Shown here one piece after another: positions 57,112 to 64,000 of a DNA stretch of 64,000 nt (positions are counted from its first letter, which is position 1; every line of letters starts with the position of its first letter). The notes under the pieces are model-generated. The model was not told the DNA's origin. It did not search any database and saw only the letters and a program-made list of their open reading frames with translations. Made by a program: the position numbers and the translations under genes. This stretch comes from Plantago ovata (lineage: Eukaryota > Streptophyta > Magnoliopsida > Lamiales > Plantaginaceae): assembly GCA_028274465.1 (NCBI GenBank), contig CM051456.1:98113050-98177049 (forward strand), written 5' to 3'.

Positions 57112-58421
57112 TGATGAATGTGTATTTTACACTTTCATTCGAGTCTTTTTCACCTATTTTAGCTATCCTCTATGTTAATTTAGCTATATTTTAGTGCATT
57201 TTATTAGAATAGTGTCACGTTCCCTTTAGATTTTATTTTACAGGTTTCGGTTGAAATTCGAAGATTTCCGGGCAAATATATTGAAGTTGACAAGGAATTG
57301 GTGTTCCAGAAGCCTATTTGGAGTATCTGAAAGATTCCGGATAGGATTTGAAGTCTAGGGGCCGAATCTGGAGGTTAGAAGGCTACTAGAAGTCATAAAC
57401 CGAGTCCGAAAAGGGGAAGAAATCCAAAACCGCGTCGAAAACGTGGAATTCCACGAAAAACACGCCGGGCGAACCACCGCAGACGTGAGGCGAACCGCCC
57501 CACACCGGGCGAACCGCCGCGCGTGTGGGGCGAACAACCCCACAGTATTTCGAAGCCTATATATAGTTGCTCGGTTTTTTCCGAAAATCATATCTTTCCA
57601 GACCTACTTTCTCACCTCTCTCTATAGTTTTAGGTAGGGATTTCCCAGAGCCTGTTCTGGGGATCCGTAGCTTAGGGGACTCTTTTTCATAGCAGTTTGG
57701 AGCTCGTAGGATCGCAATCATCTGGAGATTGACAACCTTCGGTAACTTTGTATCTTACAGTTTTATTCTACTTATTTTATTATATTCTTTCAACATGTTT
57801 TCTTCTATGATTTCTGTTGATTGCATGTCTATTATGAGTAGCTAAACTTATCGTTGGTGGTAGTATGTGAATTCTTAGCGAAGGGAAGGTAATCATGCTA
57901 ATGGCTATATCGCGCATTATACTCCGTGTCATTGCTATATTGCTTTGATCAGGCACAGCCTAAATTCTCTTATGTTGTATTAATTATTATGCATGATTGG
58001 ACACTTGTCGACCATCAGACCAATTATCTTCGTAGTGTTGAATAATTACGGAACACATTAGGACAATAGTGATTGACTTGTCAGGCCAATTATCTTCGTA
58101 GTGCTTAATAATTGCAATAGGACACTAGATTGATTCAAAGATCTCTATGCAAGACCGAGGAATTTATGCATGATTATCGACCCGTTATGTTAAGAAGGAT
58201 CATACTATCACCAATCTCCATTATCTGCTAGAAACCCCTTTTGCTATCTGTCTGCTGTTTTATATTCTCTTGTTAAATAGATAAAGCTAGTTATAGTCCT
58301 GAGAGAACAACACTCGAGTCATTCTACTGCTACACTACGGTTTTCGTTGTAGTTGTGGATTGCCTTTGGCTAAATACAAATTTATTTGCTTGAATTCGGA
58401 GCACGACATCCGCGTTCATCA
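57112..58421 (+). repeat. 5' LTR of A3
   Basis: TGATGAATG to GTTCATCA, 1310 bp. GC palindromes at 57463-57546, TATATATAG at 57558-57566. Confidence 0.93.
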
Positions 58422-58424
58422 AAT

Positions 58425-58441
58425 TGGCGCCGTTGCCGGGG
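58425..58441 (+). other. Primer-binding site of A3
   Basis: TGGCGCCGTTGCCGGGG, an exact complement of the 3' end of plant tRNA-Asp including CCA. Confidence 0.93.
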
Positions 58442-58590
58442 ACTATACTCCTTTTTTCTGTTTAATTTGTTTATATTTACAGCTTTAGATTCCTAATACT
58501 ATTAGTTTTAGTTTTCCTTTTTAATCTCTCTCTGACACTGATTTCCTAGTCTGTTTCTAATCACCTTTCCTAGTCTGTTACATATAGTGT

Positions 58591-60751
58591 ATGCCGCATA
58601 CACGTTCTGCAGGAACACCGCTTGCTGATTCAATTGCTGAGATCGACAGAGTCTACCACCAAAGAAGACGACTACTCGTAAGGCGCGCGCTAGAGGAAAC
58701 AGAGGATACCGGTTTCTCTGAATCTCTACACAGTCTCTTCAAGGAAATCGACGGAATGGCAGAAGCTAGACCACTGAAGGCATGGGTTCAACCCACCAAG
58801 GATCGTATGAGGGGACCGGCGATTGTTCTTTCGTCTGCAACCCGAGATCTGGAGATCAAGAACCACGCATTCCAACAACTTCCGAGGTTCTATGGTTTAT
58901 CAAGGGAAGATGTGATGGGGTACTTGCACGATATCGATGATTTCGTCAACCAACTCCCACGACCCGGAGCTGACATAACAACGGATGAGTTGAGGATGAA
59001 GGTTTTTGCTATGGGACTTGGCGACAAAGCCAAGTCATGGCTGAGTTCTCTTCCAGCAGGCTCGCTGGACACTTGGGAGAAGGTTTTTTCAGCTTTCATG
59101 GAGAAATACTTCCCTCACACCTTGACTACCGCGCTAAAGGCGCAGATCACTGGATTCAAGCAGGAGTACGATGAGACCATCTACACCGCGTTTGAGAGGT
59201 TCCAAGATCTCACGAACAAGTGCCCTCACCATGGTTTTGAACTTTCCGACCTAGTCCAACACTTCTACAATGGACTAACCTTCGAGAACCAACAAGTGGT
59301 GGATTTCCAATGCCGAGGCAATATTTGGGAGGAAACCGCAGAAGCCGTCTGGGCAGTTTTCGAAAGGCTTGCTAAGGGTTCGCAGTTCAAGGACCCAAGA
59401 GCAATGGTTAGGAGACGTGGAACTGAAGCTCAACCAACTCAAGAAGCCCCTATGTATAGGGGGGGAATGGGGATCAATTCGAGTGCTTTACGAACGAATT
59501 GAAGCAAGTCCTCAAGAGCGCCACCGGAACAACTGTTTCGAACGAAGTATGTCGAATATGTAAGAACTATGGGCATGGGGCTCATATGTGTAGATCGGAG
59601 CTGGCATACGATAATGGTAACTGGGCTCGAGGAGGCGAAGAAGAAGCCTTTGCTACGGAGTTTGGCACTCAAGAAGTTAGCTACGGACAAACGATAGGAA
59701 TCCTCGAGGTGGATTTTGGAGAAGAGGATACCGTAACAATCAAGGATATGCACCGGCTAACCAAGCTTATGGACCTAACCAAGACCGTAGTAGGCTGAAC
59801 TATGGTAATGATCACTGCGAAAACCCCGCTCCGAAAGAGCCACCGAAGTCGAAGTCGGCCCAACTGATGGAGAACTTGCAAAAGATGGTTGATCACACAC
59901 AAAGTTTTCTCAAACGTTATGAAGAAGATTCTGAGAAGACTAGGGTAAGGCTTGATAGGCTGGAACCGAGCACTAGGCTTGCCCATCAAAAGATGCAAGA
60001 ATTGATCGACCGAGGAGCAAGTAGGGAACAAGGCAAACTGCCTAGCAACACTGTGAAGTCAAATGCCATTACATTGGCTGGTGATGTACCTGACGAAATC
60101 ACCATTAAGAAGGTTGTTAAGTGCGAGTGTTGCATGAAGGAAGAACTTCTACAGGCTGAGGAAGAAGAGAAGGACCTTGGTTCTGACGCAAGTGATGGGG
60201 AGCAAGAGGATCCCGAACCACTCCCTAAAAGTTTCGATGTTAAGGTAGGGATTGGTGAGCTTGAAGATGTCCGTGCCACACTAGACACGGGATCCTACTC
60301 AAACATAATTCCTTTGAATGTGTTTGAAAAGAGTAACCTTGGAAAACTATCTGAGCAAAGGGCTATTGTGCAACTGGCGGATGGATCATTTATGAGACCC
60401 GAAGGAGTTGTGAAAAATGTGTTGGTCAAGATTGGTGAAGCATCTATATACACCAATTTTGTAGTTATTCCGGCATCTGCACCTGGGACGGGGGATGTCA
60501 TACTCTTAGGGCAAACATTCTTGACTAAACTACGCTCCGTGATGGACATCTACCAAAGAACTTGCACCATCGAAGTGGACGGCAAGCAACACGTGTTGCA
60601 CGCCATATCTGATCCACCTGATCCGCCCGATATTTCTTTCACTACTCACTACTGTGGTCTTGCAGCCTATATTCTTTCTTATTCACAGGTTCGTGGCATG
60701 GAGAGGAGATCAATGAAGGGGAAGCCTAGTACCCGCAAAAGGAAGAGATAG
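58591..60751 (+). pseudogene. gag-protease of A3
   Basis: MPHTRSAGTPLADS start 150 bp after the primer site. Gag core with FAMGLGDKAKSWLSSLPAG and VQHFYNGLTFENQQVVDFQC, zinc knuckle CRICKNYGHGAHMC, Glu/Lys/Arg linker, protease LDTGSYSNIIPLNVF, the GQTFLTKLRSVMDIYQRTC block and a basic end. About two breaks. Followed directly by the hairpin, not by RT. Confidence 0.88.
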
Positions 60752-60794
60752 GCGCAGACAGGAGTCGAGTCAAAGACTTTAAACAATGACGCTA

Positions 60795-60812
60795 TCCGGG
60801 AGGCAACCCGGA
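60795..60812 (+). repeat. Conserved GGAGGCAACC hairpin of A3
   Basis: TCCGGGAGGCAACCCGGA, perfect 6-bp stem with AGGCAA loop, 44 bp after the gag-protease region. Confidence 0.7.
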
Positions 60813-61770
60813 ATTTTTATCGCTTTCTTTACTGCTTTTCTGCATGCATTCATTCTTGAACTATTTTCTTCTCGTATGCAAATTTGTTCATGTCTGTGTC
60901 GTATGTGCTTTTGTTTGAGTGAGATTTTTCGAGTGGTTTTTTGAAAAATTGGTTTCGGGGATTGAAACCGCATTTTCTGACGACAGGAACCGTCTCCCCG
61001 CATCGGGGAGCACGGGGCGAACCGCCCCACGGCTCCAGAACTTCAAAAACACGGATTTCTTCCCCAAAACCTCATTTTCCTCATTTTTCTTCATTCCTCC
61101 TTCCCCAAAACCGAATTTCGCGATTTAAACTTGAAATCTTCATTACTTCTTCAATTCTTGACCAAATTTAGTGTTCTTTAGATTAAATTGAAGCCTATTA
61201 CCTGATCTATCATCCCATCCAAACAGATTTCGTCCTAATGCATTAGATTTTCAGATCTGAGGTATCATTCTAAGAACCCTAATTTTTGAATTTGGGGGTT
61301 TTCTAATTTGAGCTTCGATTATGCTTGTTTGATGCATGGATATGTTGTTTGTGTGATTAGAAGTGTTATTTACTATCAATTGCATGCTCAATTTTGCTTG
61401 AATTGGTTATTTGGGAATTTTTCTACTAGATGATATATCTTGTTATGCAATATGTCTTTATCCTTGATTTCTTGCATATGATTGTGTTTATTGAAGTAAT
61501 ATTGGTGGATTTGACGCTAGAATGCTTAATAATTGAGTATGAGGATTTATGATGATGGAATTTTTCGCTACTATGGTATGAATTGAGCCTAGTTATCTAG
61601 GGTACTGGTTGTCTAGCAAGAGAATGATGTGATGTATTGCATGTAGTAGTTACGCTGGTATGTTGCATGTTGAGGAAGCTAGGCTAGACATTTAAGGTTT
61701 GGGGAGCTCGATTGTTGATCGTATCACTTGTTGTTTTGCTCTTACACTAGCATATGCATGAGTCAGTTTT
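60813..61770 (+). other. Spacer between gag-protease and accessory ORF of A3
   Basis: About 950 bp without a supported gene. A short GC-palindrome (ACGGGGCGAACCGCCCCACG, about 61011-61030) lies in it, then AT-rich DNA. Confidence 0.6.
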
Positions 61771-62640
61771 GTGTCATGTGAGGTACTAACTGTTGTTTGC
61801 AGGAGCCATGCCATGGGAAAGGAGCATTCCCGTATGATATCTCTGAAATATTGGAGGGGGATCGATTACAACCATGTCAAGAAGAGTGACCTCGTTAGAT
61901 GTGCGTTCGAGCAAAGGGGTTTTGCAACAACGTCGTGGATTATCCAAGAGGAGGAGCTAGAGTACACCTGGAGTGAGGACTCCTATGCCTATTCATGCAC
62001 CACCGAAGGGACAGAAACCATTATTACGTCAGCACTCCATCACGAGGACTGCGAAGTTCGAGTGAACTGGAAGGCACCGGGACAGTCTAGCCGCGACGGA
62101 TTCAATCTTGAGTCCGTAGTTGCTAAAAGGTTCCGAAGCGCTAGCTTGGTTCCAAAACATAATGACATGGGTGCCCAGTCCCTCGTTAGGGCAACCCTTG
62201 CCTGCCTCTAAAGGGAGCATCATATAGACATCGGTCGGATCGACAGTAGAGACTGTGGTCGACATTGGAAAAAATGGTAGAAGACCTCTGAGTATCCGAG
62301 CAGCCTACTGAAACCTTCTCGTGGTGTAAAACGTTAGAGGGGGAGGTCCTGATACCACTGCCCTTTCCCCTTCAACGGTTCACATCCTATTGGAGGGCTT
62401 CAGGATGTAGGATTCCATAACAGAGGCGGCCAATCATAAAGATTCCATTCGACACTGCAACTCTACTAGTGACGATGTGCGTGATAGTAGTGACAATGAA
62501 GGCCATACGGGCAATGATGATACTAATGGAGGAATTGTTCCTGTCCGGCCTATGATTGAAACTACCACGCATACAAGAAGACCTGATGACAATCTATAAA
62601 ACTCCTAGAGTAGGCCAATAACTCACAAACAGCATACTCA
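61771..62640 (+). pseudogene. Accessory ORF remnant of A3 (Transposase_32-like)
   Basis: First 146 codons are readable: CEVLTVVCRSHAMGKEH, YWRGIDYNHVKKSDLVRC, EEELEYTWSEDSYAYSC, then VPKHNDMGAQSLV, which matches PKHNDMDTK of A4. Later parts align with A4 52399-52800 and A1 1-560. About two breaks. Function unknown. Confidence 0.5.
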
Positions 62641-64000
62641 GCCAACCGAGGCCAAACCATGGGGTAACATCTAGTATCACATCTTATTTCCTCATTTTCT
62701 TACTGCTAGGGACTAGCGTTAATTTCATGACGGGGGATGGGATTTAAGTGATCTGATGTTGTTAGTTTGGAGCTTGGTATTGGTAGGATGAGTATAGTAC
62801 CTTGCATGCTTTATCCGTCTGCACTTTCATTTGCACGTTTACCGCTTTCTTAGATTTTTTAGGTTGCACTCACTGCATTCACTACATTCATCCTAGGATA
62901 GTCTTGCATGTTTTATATGGAGTTTATTGCCGAATTTTTTGAACTTTTTTATTGGGTAGATCAACTAACTATGTCATTAATCATATGCTTCATCTCTATG
63001 AATTTGTTTGAGGTTTATCTCGCTTGGCTTGTCACATTTATGTACTGCACTTAGTTAAGCTTGGTAGTATCACCATCACTTAGTGGTGTTTTCTCTACTG
63101 CGGTTCACGAAGGCCTTTATAATAGGATGATGCATGTTAGGGTCTTGTGGTTGTTTTCCCGAGTAATAATGTACCTAAGAGGCAACAAGTCTTCACCATG
63201 CTTTGAGATTGCTAAATGCCTAGGAAGGAGGTAGTGTGAGGTTGTGTGATCCTTTGTTTATGACCCATTCTTCCGAATAGGTTTGGGGAGGGGGTTAAAC
63301 CACCGTCATAGACTTGTTTCTGTTTTTCATTTTCGTATCGTGAGTTTGTTTTTCTTTTCCCGTAAATTTTGTACTCCAACCTATTCTTTCAAATAGGTTT
63401 GGGGAAGTCGTGTGAGTCATTTTGTTTCTCTTTCTGTATGCTACTGCTGGCTAGAAAAAAATCAAAAAAAAAGAAAAAATTCCAGGAAAAGAAAAAAAAA
63501 GGAAAAAGAATCTGGAAAGAAGAAAAAGAAGAAAAAAAGAAAAGACCTCAAAAAAGCAACGAAAGGGTCCAAAAAAAGAAAGCCAAATAGAAGTTAGCAA
63601 AGTGTTGAGTCTTTTCCATTCTTGTAATGTTCGTAATCATGTTTTTCTATTTTTTATCTTTTTTGTCTTGAGTGTCATCTGTTCTAGACCACCCTCGTCC
63701 TGCAATTCAGGAAGTGGTGAATAGCTTAAGACATTACTTGAGAGTTGGGTAGAATAGGGGAGAGTTATCTTTTATAGGGAACCCTCCTTCGTTTGATGAG
63801 AGCCAGTACTGGTTCGACCTCTTTTGAGGGAAAGTCTTAACATGGTGGAACAACAGTAAGTCCTCAGTTTCATAGGCACGAGGCAACCATTCGTATCTTA
63901 GCATGCTTCATTACGTCGTCACTGACTAGGTCCAGGTAGAGAATGTTACGAGAGACTATCTTGTCTTGACATAAGTGCTTATGTGGATATGTATAAGTCA
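62641..64000 (+). other. Noncoding 3' internal region of A3
   Basis: Co-linear with A1 540-1900, with two hairpins (about 63264-63281 and 63380-63397) and the purine tract (63454-63590). No gene seen. Ends at the window edge. Confidence 0.75.

Larger units (their letters stand above)
57112..64000 (+). mobile_element. A3: Athila-like element, 5' part to the right edge
   Basis: 5' LTR (57112-58421), exact tRNA-Asp primer site, gag-protease (58591-60751), hairpin (60795-60812), accessory ORF remnant (61771-62640), noncoding 3' region with hairpins and purine tract, ending before the PPT and 3' LTR. A1 shows what follows. The LTR is very close to the solo LTR at 8890-10201. No RT or integrase. 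Confidence 0.9.

Noticed and set aside
1-64000. CRISPR arrays, rRNA, tRNA genes, bacterial operons
   Set aside because: No regularly spaced repeats of that kind, no rRNA/tRNA sequence recognised by reading; only tRNA-complementary primer sites were found.

Overview
This window is repeat-dense nuclear DNA of a flowering plant, most likely a eudicot. The evidence is plant-type LTR elements with tRNA-Asp or tRNA-iMet primer sites, a TRIM, a Tat-group element with an antisense extra gene, and one plant PMEI-type gene. No rRNA, tRNA, CRISPR or bacterial-style operon was seen. Almost all of the 64 kb is retroelements nested in one another, and several nesting steps are proved by matching 5-bp target-site duplications.

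Left half (1-24460). A Tat-group Ty3 element T1 (16491-24460, minus) has its 5' LTR on the right, gag and protease on the minus strand, and an antisense gene resembling the 'putative gypsy type transposon' (Transposase_28) family on the plus strand. Copia element C1 sits in T1; its 3' LTR is 14918-16490. C1 carries an unrecognised accessory region before its 3' LTR and was hit twice by a non-autonomous Athila-like family: A1 (1-3342, plus, entering from the left) and A2 (4860-14506, minus, TSD ATCAT). A solo LTR (8890-10201, TSD TCTAG) lies inside A2.

Middle (24461-35398). Four copies of one non-LTR family (alpha, beta, gamma, delta) lie head to tail on the minus strand. The best copy, beta, reads N-terminal zinc fingers, reverse transcriptase with YLDD, then a C-terminal CCHC plus restriction-like endonuclease (RLE) signature, so it belongs to the R2/R4-type group and not to the APE-type L1/RTE LINEs usual in plants. 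ATT/TTA microsatellite tracts lie at every junction. This array is the most interesting object here: it looks like an RLE LINE family that integrates at TAA-type microsatellites.

Short low-repeat island (35399-37528). It holds an imperfect inverted repeat, one intact 306-codon PMEI-like membrane protein gene (35903-36823), and a complete 291-bp TRIM with TSD ATTTT.

Right half (37529-64000). A minus-strand copia remnant is interrupted by C2 (plus), of the same family as C1. C2 has its 5' LTR, primer site, gag, protease, integrase and part of RT. Two solo LTRs sit in C2 (TSDs GGATG and ACCTA). At the end of its visible RT lies Athila-like remnant A5, which holds A4 (minus), whose 5' LTR holds A3 (plus), which runs off the right edge.

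The Athila-like copies share one plan: LTR, tRNA-Asp primer site, gag-protease, a GGAGGCAACC hairpin, GC-rich palindromes, an accessory ORF resembling 'putative plant transposon protein' (Transposase_32), a long noncoding 3' part with hairpins and a purine tract, PPT, LTR. No RT or integrase was seen in any of them, so they are non-autonomous.
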